A stretch of 64,000 nucleotides of DNA from the NCBI RefSeq assembly GCF_025751575.1, contig NZ_JAOWLA010000011.1, positions 1-64,000 on the forward strand, written 5' to 3'. This document shows positions 1-8,620 of this stretch, piece by piece. A program made the position numbers and the translations under genes. Positions within the stretch are counted from its first letter, which is position 1. Every line of letters starts with the position of its first letter. The notes under the pieces were generated by a model that was not told the DNA's origin, searched no databases, and saw only the letters and a list, made by a program, of their open reading frames with translations. The stretch comes from Albidovulum sediminicola. Lineage in GTDB: Bacteria > Pseudomonadota > Alphaproteobacteria > Rhodobacterales > Rhodobacteraceae.

Positions 1-59
1 GGCAGGAACGGCTTCAGACGCTTCATCTGCGCCTCCGACAGCCAGTATAGGTTGCTCAT
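1..59 (-). CDS. IS5-family transposase, N-terminal fragment cut by window edge
   Basis: The reverse strand from 59 encodes MSNLYWLSEAQMKRLKPFLP and runs off the window. This opening is characteristic of IS5-family DDE transposases of alphaproteobacteria (MSNLYWLSD-type start). An AGGAGAC ribosome-binding site lies upstream, at about 70-76. Only 19-20 residues are visible, so the catalytic DDE residues cannot be checked. The element end probably lies near 121, directly against the stop codon of the SDR pseudogene. The junction carries CTAG at 122-125, which fits the YTAR target duplication known for IS5 itself. The terminal inverted repeat cannot be confirmed because the other end lies outside the window. 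Confidence 0.8.
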   Translation of the reverse strand, partial: MSNLYWLSEAQMKRLKPFL

Positions 60-121
60 TAAACAGGTCTCCTTGCGGAGCCTGAATCATGCCAAAAGCC
101 TGAAATCAATGGGTCGGGAGC

Positions 122-817
122 CTAGAACGTCTCCACCCACGGCCGGACGCTGATCTCATTCGACCAGGCGCTGCAGTCCTGCTCGATCAGGTGGCGGTAG
201 GTGCGCGCGATGGCTTCTGGCTGCAGCATCGATCTCGGCCGGTCCTCGGGTTCGTCCCGACCAGGGACCAGGATCAGCCCATCGACGTTGATCCAGGCGA
301 CGTGGATGCCCTTCGGATGCAACTCGCGAGCCATGCTTTCTGCCAGGCCGCGCTGCGCGAACTTTCCCATCGCGAAGGGCGCAGATAGCGCATAGCCCTT
401 TACGCCCGCGGAGGCCCCGGTAAACAGGATCGTGCCGCGGCAGCCGGCAACGGGCTCGACCCCGAGCATGCGCCGCGCGGCGTGTTTCCCGGTCAGGAAG
501 GCGCCGATCGCGGAGACCTCAAGCACGCGCCGAACATCTTCGGCCGCAAGTTCCGCCACCGGGCCGCGCAGGCGCATCGAGGGGTTGTAGATGACGACCC
601 GAGGTGGCTCAGGCAGGGCGTCGAACAGCGCCTAGACCGCCGCCTTGTCGGTCGCGTCCAGCAGCACCATCTCCGCCCCGGTCTCCTCGGCAACCGCCTT
701 CATCCTCTCGCCGCTCCGCGCAGCAAGCGTCAGCCTGTGATCGCACGCGAGTTCCCGGGCGAGGGACGCCGAAAGCCCGTCCCCGGCCCCGATGATGACG
801 GCGCGTGCCTTCTCCAT
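122..817 (-). pseudogene. SDR-family oxidoreductase broken by an internal TAG
   Basis: Translating from ATG 817 gives an SDR-like start, MEKARAVIIGAGDGLSASLA, with a GAGDGLS nucleotide-binding loop behind a strong GGGAGGAG site. The frame continues through a single TAG codon at 632-634 and then, in the same frame, through LFDALPEPPRVVIYNPSMRLRGP to a C-terminus WVETF at 122. The two halves together are about 231 residues, close to a full SDR. One nonsense mutation (plausibly CAG or GAG to TAG) therefore accounts for the break; no frameshift is needed. The visible second half contains GTILFTGASAGVKGYA and an AFAMGKFAQRG stretch in the usual SDR active-site region, where the YxxxK motif is not canonical. 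The IS5-like end sits immediately beyond the stop codon. Suppression or a sequencing error are the alternatives. Confidence 0.75.
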
Positions 818-891
818 GATCTCCTCCCAGGCTGCCTTGGGGGCCCACTTGACCTCGCAGGTTACATCGCTTACCTCATAGCGCGGCCCGA

Positions 892-965
892 GCGGGCGTT
901 GTGTAATGGTAAGACCCCTGCCTTCCAAGCAGGAGACGCGGGTTCGATTCCCGCCGCCCGCTCCA
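892..965 (+). tRNA. tRNA-Gly (anticodon TCC)
   Basis: A full cloverleaf can be drawn. The acceptor arms are GCGGGCG (892-898) and CGCCCGC (955-961), with discriminator T and an encoded CCA at 963-965. The anticodon stem is CCTGC/GCAGG with loop CTTCCAA, giving anticodon TCC (glycine GGA/GGG codons). The T-arm reads GCGGGTTCGATTCCCGC with the TTCGATT loop. The gene is 74 nt including CCA. It lies between a decayed SDR gene carrying an IS end and an ABC exporter, a typical boundary for accessory DNA. Confidence 0.97.
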
Positions 966-1244
966 GCCGAAGCTTCCACCCATCGCGAAGATCAGACAAC
1001 CGGGCGGACACCGGCAAGGTGCTGGCCTGGCTGCAAAACCGCAGCAGGCCCGGCGGGCACAGGGCGCCATCGCGCGGGACCATGGCAAGCTGGCGCTATT
1101 TCTACCGCCCCGCACAGCCCTCCCCCTTGCCGAAAGAGACCGCCACCGGCCCCGTCCCTGCGCGGGCGCGATCCTGTCGCAGCAATTCTGCCTTGTTCCC
1201 GGCCTGACCTCCGCCTAAACCCGGTGTCGCACGAAGGAGGTTCC

Positions 1245-3035
1245 ATGGCGAGACGTTCCGATCCGACCCTGTCCGACCGGCAGTCGTCCCGGCGCATGCG
1301 CTCGCTTGGCGCGCTCTGGCCGTTCCTCAGGCCCTATCGGGTGATGGTGGCGCTGGCGGTTTGCGCGCTGGTGCTGACGGCCTCCGTCTCGCTTATCCTG
1401 CCGTTGGCGGTGCGCCGCGTGGTCGATCAGTTCAACGGCGCGACCCAGCTTCTGGACAGCTACTTCATGGTGGCGCTCGGCTTCGCCGCGCTGCTCGCCA
1501 TCGGGACGGGCGCGCGCTACTACCTTGTCACGCGGCTCGGCGAGCGGGTGGTGGCCGACATCCGCCGCGCGGTCTTCAGCCGCGTGATCGGGATGAGCCC
1601 TGCCTTCTTCGAACGCATCCTGACCGGCGAGGTGCTGAGCCGGATCACCACCGATACCACGCTGATCCTGTCGGTGATCGGATCCTCCGTCTCGATCGCG
1701 CTCAGGAACTTCCTCATCCTCATCGGCGGGGCGGGGCTGATGCTTCTGACCTCGGCCAAGCTGACGGCCTATGCGCTGCTGATCGTGCCCGTGGTGATCG
1801 TCCCGATCATCCTCCTGGGGCGGCGGCTGCGGGCGCTTAGCCGCGAGAACCAGGACTGGATCGCCCAAAGCTCCGGCAACGCGTCAGAGGCGCTGCTGTC
1901 GGTGCAGACCGTCCAGGCCTTCACCCATGAGGCCGAAAACCGCGCGGCCTTCGCCGAGGTCACCGAGCGGTCGTTCCTGGCGGCCAAGACCCGGATCGGG
2001 ACCCGCGCGGTGATGACGGTGATCGTGATCTTCCTGATCTTCGCCGGCGTGGTCGTCGTGCTTTGGTCCGGCGCGCGCGACGTGCGCGCGGGCGCGATGA
2101 GCGTGGGCGAACTGGTTCAGTTCGTGATCTACGCGGTCATGGTCGCGGGGGCCGCCGGTGCGCTTTCCGAGATCTGGGGCGAATTGCAGCGCGCGGCAGG
2201 CGCGACCGAACGGCTGGGCGAGTTGCTCGCGGCCGAGGATAGCGTCAAGGACCCCGCCACGCCGGTGACCTTGCCGCGGCCCGCCAAGGGCGCCGTCGCG
2301 TTCGAGGGCGTGACCTTCCGTTATCCCGCGCGGCCGGAGATCTCGGCGCTCGACGCCGTGGACCTTTCGGTGCAGCCGGGTGAGACGGTGGCGCTCGTCG
2401 GCCCCTCCGGCGCGGGCAAGACCACCGTGATCCAGCTTCTGCAACGGTTCTACGACCCGGACCAGGGCCGGGTGACCATCGACGGCCTCGACCTGCGCGA
2501 CATGGCGCGCGCCGACTTCCGCCGCACCATCGCGCTCGTACCGCAGGACCCGGTCGTCTTCGCCACCACCGCGCGCGAAAACATCCGCTTCGGCCGCCCC
2601 GAGGCCACCGATGAGGAGGTAGAGGTCGCGGCCCGTGCCGCCGCCGCGCATGACTTCCTGAGCGCGCTGCCCGAGGGCTACGACAGCTATGTGGGTGAAC
2701 GCGGCGTGATGCTCTCGGGCGGTCAGAAGCAGCGCATCGCCATCGCCCGCGCGATCCTGCGCGACGCGCCGATCCTGCTTCTGGACGAGGCGACATCGGC
2801 ACTCGACGCGGAAAGCGAGGTCGCCGTTCAGAAGGCCGTGGAACTGCTCGCGCGGGGGCGCACGACGCTGATCGTTGCCCACAGGCTTGCGACCGTGAAG
2901 AAAGCCGACCGCATCGTGGTCTTCGACCAGGGCCGGATCGTCGCCCAGGGCACGCATGAAAGCCTGGTGGCAGAGGGCGGCCTTTACGCGCGCCTTGCCC
3001 GGCTTCAGTTCACCGAAGGCCAGGCTACCGAATAG
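1245..3035 (+). CDS. ABC exporter, fused permease and ATPase (MsbA/lipid-multidrug type)
   Basis: A 596-residue half-transporter with an N-terminal six-helix transmembrane domain (about residues 25-310) followed by a nucleotide-binding domain. Walker A GPSGAGKTT is at about 386, the signature LSGGQKQR at about 490, and Walker B LLLDEATSALD at about 511 with the catalytic Glu. An H-loop AHR follows. Such proteins act as homodimers in the inner membrane and export lipids, drugs or peptides; the substrate cannot be read from sequence. The start is set by AAGGAGG at 1234-1240, five bases before ATG 1245; the longer upstream frame runs through the tRNA and is not coding. It is followed, 84 bases on, by an acyl-CoA synthetase on the same strand. 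Confidence 0.93.
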   Translation: MARRSDPTLSDRQSSRRMRSLGALWPFLRPYRVMVALAVCALVLTASVSLILPLAVRRVVDQFNGATQLLDSYFMVALGFAALLAIGTGARYYLVTRLGERVVADIRRAVFSRVIGMSPAFFERILTGEVLSRITTDTTLILSVIGSSVSIALRNFLILIGGAGLMLLTSAKLTAYALLIVPVVIVPIILLGRRLRALSRENQDWIAQSSGNASEALLSVQTVQAFTHEAENRAAFAEVTERSFLAAKTRIGTRAVMTVIVIFLIFAGVVVVLWSGARDVRAGAMSVGELVQFVIYAVMVAGAAGALSEIWGELQRAAGATERLGELLAAEDSVKDPATPVTLPRPAKGAVAFEGVTFRYPARPEISALDAVDLSVQPGETVALVGPSGAGKTTVIQLLQRFYDPDQGRVTIDGLDLRDMARADFRRTIALVPQDPVVFATTARENIRFGRPEATDEEVEVAARAAAAHDFLSALPEGYDSYVGERGVMLSGGQKQRIAIARAILRDAPILLLDEATSALDAESEVAVQKAVELLARGRTTLIVAHRLATVKKADRIVVFDQGRIVAQGTHESLVAEGGLYARLARLQFTEGQATE

Positions 3036-3119
3036 ATCGCGCCGCAGCGTCGCGCTTGCCGCAACCGCCGTTTGCCTCCATCCTTTCTTTCGGGGCCCGC
3101 CATGGGTCAGGGAGGAGAC

Positions 3120-5018
3120 ATGGTGAAGTTCGAGACCCGCGCCGACCGGGACGCGATCGAGCGCGAGATGCCTTGGGCCGATCGCGGGGTTCCAAAGACG
3201 CTTCATGCCTTTCTGGAACGCACGAAGCAGATGTTCGGCGCCCGCCCTGCGGTCAGCTTCCAGATCCTGTCGGACCCGCGCGCGGGGGCCGAAACGCTTG
3301 ACTGGCGCACGCTTCACGGGCGTGTCACGCAGGCCGCCAATCTGTTCCGAAGCCTCGGGGTCGGCGAACACGACGTGGTGGCCTACCTTCTGCCCAACGC
3401 GACGGAAACGGTCGTCACCCTGCTGGGCGGGGCGATCGCGGGGATCGTGAACCCGATCAATCCGCTTCAGGAACCCGAACAGATCGCCGGCATCCTGCGC
3501 GAGACGGGCGCGAGCGTCCTCGTCACCCTCAAGGCCTTTCCCAAGACCGACGTGCCGCAGAAGGCGGCGGAGGCGGTGCGCCTCGCGCCCAATATCCACA
3601 CGGTGCTCGAGGTCGACCTGAACCGCTACCTGCCGATCCCGAAGCGCTGGATCGTTCCCCTGATCCGGCCGAAGGTTGCGGTCGAACACCAGGCGGTGGT
3701 GAAGGATTTCAATGCCGAATGCGCGAAGATGCCGGCGGACCGGCTGACCTTTGCAGACAGCGCAGGCGACCGGGTCGCGGCCTATTTCCATACCGGCGGC
3801 ACCACCGGCCTGCCCAAGGTCGCCCAGCACAAGTATTCGGGCATGATCTACAACGGCTGGCTCGGCGGCACGCTCATGTTCGACGAGACCGACGTGCTGA
3901 TCTGCCCGCTGCCGCTGTTTCATGTCTTCGCGGCCTATCCGGTTTTCATGTCCGCGATCTGGTCCGGCGCCCATACCGTCTTTCCGACCCCGGCCGGATA
4001 CCGGGGCGATGGCGTCCTTGACAACTTCTGGAAGCTGATCGCGCGCTGGAAGGTCACGTTCCTGATCACCGTTCCCACCGCCATCGCCGCGCTGATGCAA
4101 CGTCCGGTCGATGCCGATGTCTCCTCGCTCAAGACCGCGATCTCGGGGTCGGCGCCGCTGCCGATCGAGCTTTACAACCGTTTCAAGGCGGCAACAGGCG
4201 TCGAGATCGCCGAGGGCTACGGCCTGACGGAGGCGACCTGCCTTGTCTCCTGCAACCCGCCCGAGGGCGGCAAGAAGGTCGGCTCCGTCGGCCTTGCCCT
4301 TCCCTATTGCGAGGTTCGCATCCTGCATTGCGACACCGATGGCAGCGTTGGCCGCGAATGCGCCACCGACGAGGTGGGGGAGATCTGCGTGTCGAGCCCC
4401 GGGGTCTTTGCCGGCTCCACCTATACCGAGGTCTCCAAGAACGAGGGGCTGTTCGCCGGGGGGCGTTTCCTGCGAACGGGTGACATGGGACGGATGGACG
4501 CCGACGGCTACCTCTGGATCACCGGCCGGGCGAAGGATCTGATCATCCGGGGCGGGCACAACATCGACCCCGCGCTGATCGAGGAGGCGCTGGCCGGGCA
4601 CCCGGCGGTCGCGCTGGCCGGGGCGATCGGCCAGCCGGATGCCTTCGCAGGCGAGCTTCCCTGTGCCTATGTGGAGCTAGTCGCGGGGGCCGAGGTGACG
4701 GCAGAAGAGCTGACGGCCTTCGCCGCAGAGCGCATCGCGGAGCGCGCGGCCATTCCGAAGCACGTCGAGATCCTGCCCGAACTTCCCAAGACCGCGGTCG
4801 GCAAGGTCTTCAAACCCGACCTGCGCAAACGCGCGATCCGCCGCGTCTATGACGCCGCACTTGGCAAGGCCGGAATCGCGGCCTCGGTGGCAGAGGTCTA
4901 TGAGGACAAGCGCCGCGGGCTTGTCGCCCGGCTTAGACGCGACGGCCCCGTGGACGAGGCGCGTCTGGGTCCTGTGCTCGACGCCTTCACCCGGCCGTGG
5001 GAGTGGGGCGAGGATTGA
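3120..5018 (+). CDS. acyl-CoA synthetase (AMP-binding, adenylate-forming)
   Basis: A 632-residue member of the adenylate-forming superfamily, which activates a carboxylic acid with ATP to an acyl-AMP and transfers it to CoA. Visible motifs are the P-loop HTGGTTGLPK (about 224), GYGLTEAT (about 366), RTGDMGRMDADGYLWITGR (about 451) and the C-terminal lysine motif KTAVGKVFKP (about 560). The start at 3120 is chosen because GGAGGA sits just before it (3111-3116); ATG 3072 and 3102 are in frame but lack a site. The length is longer than a typical 540-residue synthetase, with about 50 extra C-terminal residues. Substrate chain length is unknown. Confidence 0.92.
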   Translation: MVKFETRADRDAIEREMPWADRGVPKTLHAFLERTKQMFGARPAVSFQILSDPRAGAETLDWRTLHGRVTQAANLFRSLGVGEHDVVAYLLPNATETVVTLLGGAIAGIVNPINPLQEPEQIAGILRETGASVLVTLKAFPKTDVPQKAAEAVRLAPNIHTVLEVDLNRYLPIPKRWIVPLIRPKVAVEHQAVVKDFNAECAKMPADRLTFADSAGDRVAAYFHTGGTTGLPKVAQHKYSGMIYNGWLGGTLMFDETDVLICPLPLFHVFAAYPVFMSAIWSGAHTVFPTPAGYRGDGVLDNFWKLIARWKVTFLITVPTAIAALMQRPVDADVSSLKTAISGSAPLPIELYNRFKAATGVEIAEGYGLTEATCLVSCNPPEGGKKVGSVGLALPYCEVRILHCDTDGSVGRECATDEVGEICVSSPGVFAGSTYTEVSKNEGLFAGGRFLRTGDMGRMDADGYLWITGRAKDLIIRGGHNIDPALIEEALAGHPAVALAGAIGQPDAFAGELPCAYVELVAGAEVTAEELTAFAAERIAERAAIPKHVEILPELPKTAVGKVFKPDLRKRAIRRVYDAALGKAGIAASVAEVYEDKRRGLVARLRRDGPVDEARLGPVLDAFTRPWEWGED

Positions 5019-5021
5019 CCG

Positions 5022-5954
5022 CTAGCCACCGTGGCGGTGAAGGTGGCGGGCAAAAAGCGGGGTCAGATACATCGGGATCTGATAGCAGCCGACAAAGACC
5101 ATGAGCGGCGCGACGACCTCGGGCGGCAGCGCGACAACGAATAGGAGCACATTGCGGTTGCCGGCGATGATGCCGAAGGTCCCGGCTTCCGCGCCCCTGC
5201 CGCGCGCGCGCAGGATGGCCGAGGTCGCGGCCTGAAGCCCGAAGTTCAGCGCGAACGCCAAGGCCAGCCAGTAACACAGCCTGAGCGGATCGGAGAGCAG
5301 AACGGGGCCGACCTCGGCCATGAGGCCGATCACGATGACCGCGCCCAGGATCGCGCCCGCACCATCCGCCGCGCGGATCTGGGGCTCCGTCGCGCCGGGC
5401 AGAAACAGGCGGCGCAGAGCAAAGCCTGCCCCCGCCCCCAGGAGGATCGTGACGAGAAGCTTGCCCTCGGCCCAAAGGACGCCGGCGCCGGGGCCAAGGC
5501 CGGGCAGCGTCGCCAGGACCGGCAGCGCGCTCAGCGGCAAAAGCGCGGTGCCCAGCACCAGCTGGCGCAGGGCGGGCTCCGGCGGCAGGCCGCTCAGCAC
5601 CGCAAGGCCGGGCCCCATGCCGACCGGGGGCGCGGCCATCACCAGAAGCGCGATCACCGCCTCGGGCCGGTGCATCAACCCGACCGACGCAAGAGCCGCC
5701 AGCGCCGCCAGCGGCAGCAGGAATTGCAGCACGATCGCCATGCGCAGCGTCAGCACCAGATCGGACAGCGCACCAACGGCCCGGCGCAGCCCGATGCGGA
5801 AGGCCGCCAGCCCAATGAGCGCCGCGGCCATCGGGCCAAGCCAGGGCGCAAGCGCGCGGGCAAGGCCGGGGAGGCCCACCCCCGCCAGAAGGCCCAGGAT
5901 CAGGAGCAGGCGGCCATGCCGCGCGGCCAGCCGCAGGAGGTCGCCCACGTTCAT
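5022..5954 (-). CDS. BASS-like (bile acid:Na+ symporter fold) membrane protein
   Basis: A 310-residue, almost wholly hydrophobic protein with about ten predicted membrane spans. The internal stretches LLVMAAPPVGMGPGLAVLSG and AGTFGIIAGNRNVLLFVVAL resemble the paired core-domain crossover helices of the BASS/NhaA-type fold. The start ATG at 5954 overlaps the stop of the upstream TauE/SafE gene (5951-5953), so the two are translationally coupled and probably work together. The substrate is unknown; organic anions or sulfonates are typical for the fold. It ends three bases from the acyl-CoA synthetase stop, in convergent orientation. Membrane topology is clear; the family call is moderate. Confidence 0.65.
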   Translation of the reverse strand: MNVGDLLRLAARHGRLLLILGLLAGVGLPGLARALAPWLGPMAAALIGLAAFRIGLRRAVGALSDLVLTLRMAIVLQFLLPLAALAALASVGLMHRPEAVIALLVMAAPPVGMGPGLAVLSGLPPEPALRQLVLGTALLPLSALPVLATLPGLGPGAGVLWAEGKLLVTILLGAGAGFALRRLFLPGATEPQIRAADGAGAILGAVIVIGLMAEVGPVLLSDPLRLCYWLALAFALNFGLQAATSAILRARGRGAEAGTFGIIAGNRNVLLFVVALPPEVVAPLMVFVGCYQIPMYLTPLFARHLHRHGG

Positions 5955-6688
5955 CCCCAAAGCGCCCGGACGGTCAACAGCACCGCGGCGAGCGCGCTTG
6001 CCGCCAGCATCAGCCCGCGGTAGCGCCGGTCGAACGCCCCGCTGAAGCGCCCCGCGGTCCAAAGCCCCGCGACCATTGCCGGGGCCATCAGCGCGGCAAG
6101 GCCCAGATCCCCCCACCCCAGCCGCCCCGCGCCCCACAGCCCGGCAAGCGAGGCCGTGCAGCCGAGCGTGAAGAAGGCCGCCAGGGTCGCGCGCGCCTCG
6201 CGCGGCGGACGCTCCTTGTAGATCAGCGCCAGCGGCGGCGCCCCGACCGAGGTCAGCGTCCCCATGAGACCCGAAAGTGTCGAAAGGGCCACGAGCTTCG
6301 GCCTCGAGAAGCCCAATCGCCACCCCGCCGCCGAAAGCGCCACCGCGATCCCGATCATCGCCGCGAAGGCCAGCGAAAAGGCGCGCGGGTCAGAGGCCGC
6401 CACGAGGAAGGCCGTGGCCAGCGCCACGCCCGTGACGCGGCCCGCCGTCCCGATCCAGACCTCGGCCCAGCGGATCAGCGGCGGCGCCTGGACCGCGACC
6501 CAGAGAGAGGATGCGAAACCCAGGATCAGGACAGGCGCGGGCACCAGCGCGGAATCCAGCAACGCCAGAAGCGGCGCCGCCGCCAGCCCGAAGCCCATGC
6601 CAAGCCCCGCCTGCACGATCGCCGCGACGAAGACGATCGAGAGGACGGCGGCCAGCAGAAGCGGCGACCCCGCCAGGATCGGGTCCAT
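5951..6688 (-). CDS. TauE/SafE family (sulfite exporter-like) permease
   Basis: A 245-residue polytopic membrane protein with about eight helices. Two half-repeats resemble TauE/SafE (DUF81) proteins: the N-terminal QAGLGMGFGLAAAPLLALL and the central LSGLMGTLTSVGAPPLALIY. Family members are proposed exporters of sulfite, sulfoacetate or other small anions. The gene lies seven bases downstream of the TRAP large permease and overlaps the next gene by 4 bp, so all five genes from 9592 to 5022 may form one transcript. The specific substrate is not visible. Confidence 0.82.
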   Translation of the reverse strand: MDPILAGSPLLLAAVLSIVFVAAIVQAGLGMGFGLAAAPLLALLDSALVPAPVLILGFASSLWVAVQAPPLIRWAEVWIGTAGRVTGVALATAFLVAASDPRAFSLAFAAMIGIAVALSAAGWRLGFSRPKLVALSTLSGLMGTLTSVGAPPLALIYKERPPREARATLAAFFTLGCTASLAGLWGAGRLGWGDLGLAALMAPAMVAGLWTAGRFSGAFDRRYRGLMLAASALAAVLLTVRALWG

Positions 6689-6694
6689 GGGGCG

Positions 6695-8008
6695 CTATCC
6701 GGGCGTCTGGCGCATGTTCGCCGGCAGCCAGGTCGCAAGCTCCGGGAAGGCGATCAGGACAAAGACCATGACCACCATGATCAGGAACATCGGGAAGGCC
6801 GCGCGCGCGATGAAGTTCATCTCGTGCCGGGTCATGCCCTGAAGCACGAAGAGGTTGAAGCCGATGGGCGGCGTGATCTGCGCCATCTCCACCACGACAA
6901 CGATGAAGATGCCGAACCAGATGATGTCGATGCCTGCCTGACGGATCATCGGCTCCACCACCGCGATGGTCAGTACGACGGAGGAGATGCCGTCGAGGAA
7001 GCAGCCGATCACGATGTAGAAGACCAGAAGCGCCATCAGAAGCTCGAACCGCGAAAGGCCAAGCGAGCCGATCCATTCCGCCAGCGCCCGCGGCAGGCCG
7101 GTGAAGCCCATCGACAGCGACAGGAACGAGGCGCCCGCGAGGATCAGCGCGATCATCGCCGAAGTGCGAGTCGCCCCCATCAGGCTTTCCTTGAGGCTGG
7201 TCCAGGTGAGCGAGCGCTGGAATCCCGCCAGTGCCATGGCGCCGAGGACGCCGAAGGAAGCGGCCTCGGTCGCGGTCGCGAAGCCCAGGTACATCGAGCC
7301 GATGACAAGCAGGATCAGCAGCAGCACCGGGATCAGGAACCGAGAATTCGCCAGCTTCTGCCCCAGGCTCATCGCCGGCTCGGCGCTGGGGCGGTAGGTT
7401 TTCGAGAACCGCGAATAAAGCGCGATATAGCCCATGAAGAAGATGGCCAGCACCAGCCCCGGCAGGATGCCGGCGATAAAGAGCTTGGTGATCGATTCAT
7501 TGATCGTCACGCCGTAGACGATCAGCGTCAGCGAGGGCGGGATCATCAGGCCCAGCGTCGCCGCGCCGGCCAGCGTGCCGATGACCATGTGTTCGGGGTA
7601 GTTGCGGCGCAAAAGCTCGGGGATCGACATCTTGCCGACCGTCGTCAGGGTCGCGGCCGACGATCCCGAGACGGCGGCGAAGACCGTGCAACCGACGACG
7701 TTGGTGTGTAGAAGCCCGCCCGGCAGCCGCGCCATCCAGGGGCTGAGGCCGCGGAACATGTCCTCTGACAGGCGTGTTCGGTAAAGGATCTCGCCCATCC
7801 AGATGAACAGCGGCAGCGCCGTCAGCGACCAGGACGAAGATGACCGCCAGATCGTGGTCATCATCGCATCGCCCACCGGGCGGGTGGTGAAAAGCTCCAT
7901 CCCCACGAAGGCCACGCCAAGAAGCGCAAGCCCGATCCAGACCCCCGAGCCCAGCAGCAGGAACAGCGTGAACAGGAAGATGGCGAGCGGCCAGAATTCA
8001 TGTGCCAT
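6695..8008 (-). CDS. dctM: TRAP transporter large permease (DctM)
   Basis: A 437-residue inner-membrane protein with about twelve helices that forms the ion-coupled translocation subunit of a tripartite ATP-independent periplasmic transporter. Typical stretches are GSGVWIGLALLGVAF at the start, AVSGSSAATLTTVGKMSIPEL and GAATLGLMIPPSLTLIVYGV, the conserved DctM core. It lies ten bases after the small permease gene and belongs to a dctP-dctQ-dctM operon read right to left. Substrate specificity is set by DctP; the DadA-like oxidase next to it hints at an amino-acid-like or keto-acid substrate. Confidence 0.95.
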   Translation of the reverse strand: MAHEFWPLAIFLFTLFLLLGSGVWIGLALLGVAFVGMELFTTRPVGDAMMTTIWRSSSSWSLTALPLFIWMGEILYRTRLSEDMFRGLSPWMARLPGGLLHTNVVGCTVFAAVSGSSAATLTTVGKMSIPELLRRNYPEHMVIGTLAGAATLGLMIPPSLTLIVYGVTINESITKLFIAGILPGLVLAIFFMGYIALYSRFSKTYRPSAEPAMSLGQKLANSRFLIPVLLLILLVIGSMYLGFATATEAASFGVLGAMALAGFQRSLTWTSLKESLMGATRTSAMIALILAGASFLSLSMGFTGLPRALAEWIGSLGLSRFELLMALLVFYIVIGCFLDGISSVVLTIAVVEPMIRQAGIDIIWFGIFIVVVVEMAQITPPIGFNLFVLQGMTRHEMNFIARAAFPMFLIMVVMVFVLIAFPELATWLPANMRQTPG

Positions 8009-8017
8009 GGTCCGCTC

Positions 8018-8560
8018 CTACTCCGCGTGGGATTGATCCGCGAGTTCCTCGCGGATGTTGTCGCGCCCGGTCAGGAGCAGCGCGATCAGGTTGTCGGCAA
8101 AGGCCACGGCCAAAAGGCAGGCGCCAAAGGCCATCGGCACCTGAACGATCCAGAGGGGCGTGGCGTCCTGGCCCTGGCTGATGTCCTTGAGCTTCCAGGA
8201 CCAGTAGACGAGCCGGACCGCGTACCAGGCAAGATAGCCCGACGCGGCGGAGGCGATCACGAGGCACCAGAGCTCCCCCCAGAAGCGGTGGCGGCCCAGT
8301 GCTGTCAACGCCAGCCCCACGCGGATATGCGACCCGGCATTCAGCGCCGAAGCGAAGGCCAGGAATGAAGCCGCGGCCATCAGGTAGCCCGCGTATTCCG
8401 CAGATCCGGGAAAGGTGAAGGAAAACCAGCGCGCGCACATCTGCACGACGATCACGATCAGGATGCCCACCAGGCAAAGCGCTGCCACGACACTTGCGGC
8501 CGCGTAGATCCGGTCAAGCAACCCTCGCAGGATGCCGGCTCCCCGGTCCTGTTCCACCAT
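8018..8560 (-). CDS. dctQ: TRAP transporter small permease (DctQ)
   Basis: A 180-residue protein with four predicted helices (about residues 20-45, 55-75, 95-115 and 140-160). It includes GSAEYAGYLMAAASFLAFASAL followed by GSHIRVG, the charged motif that ends helix 2 in DctQ proteins. It partners DctM in the membrane complex. Its start, MVEQDRGAG, follows an AGGAGGCG site. The 60-base gap to dctP is short enough for one operon. Confidence 0.92.
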   Translation of the reverse strand: MVEQDRGAGILRGLLDRIYAAASVVAALCLVGILIVIVVQMCARWFSFTFPGSAEYAGYLMAAASFLAFASALNAGSHIRVGLALTALGRHRFWGELWCLVIASAASGYLAWYAVRLVYWSWKLKDISQGQDATPLWIVQVPMAFGACLLAVAFADNLIALLLTGRDNIREELADQSHAE

Positions 8561-8620
8561 CGGCGCCTCCTTCCTCGGGCGGCGGGGCCAGCGTATGAAC
8601 CGGCCCCGCCCTGTTCGGGC

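Noticed and set aside
122-817. frameshift in the SDR gene
   Set aside because: Both halves are in the same frame, so the break is a single TAG codon rather than a frameshift.
1884-4601. 905-codon reverse-strand frame
   Set aside because: It lies antisense to the ABC exporter and acyl-CoA synthetase, both with clear motifs; composition is typical of a high-GC shadow frame (Arg/His/Asp/Gly-rich).
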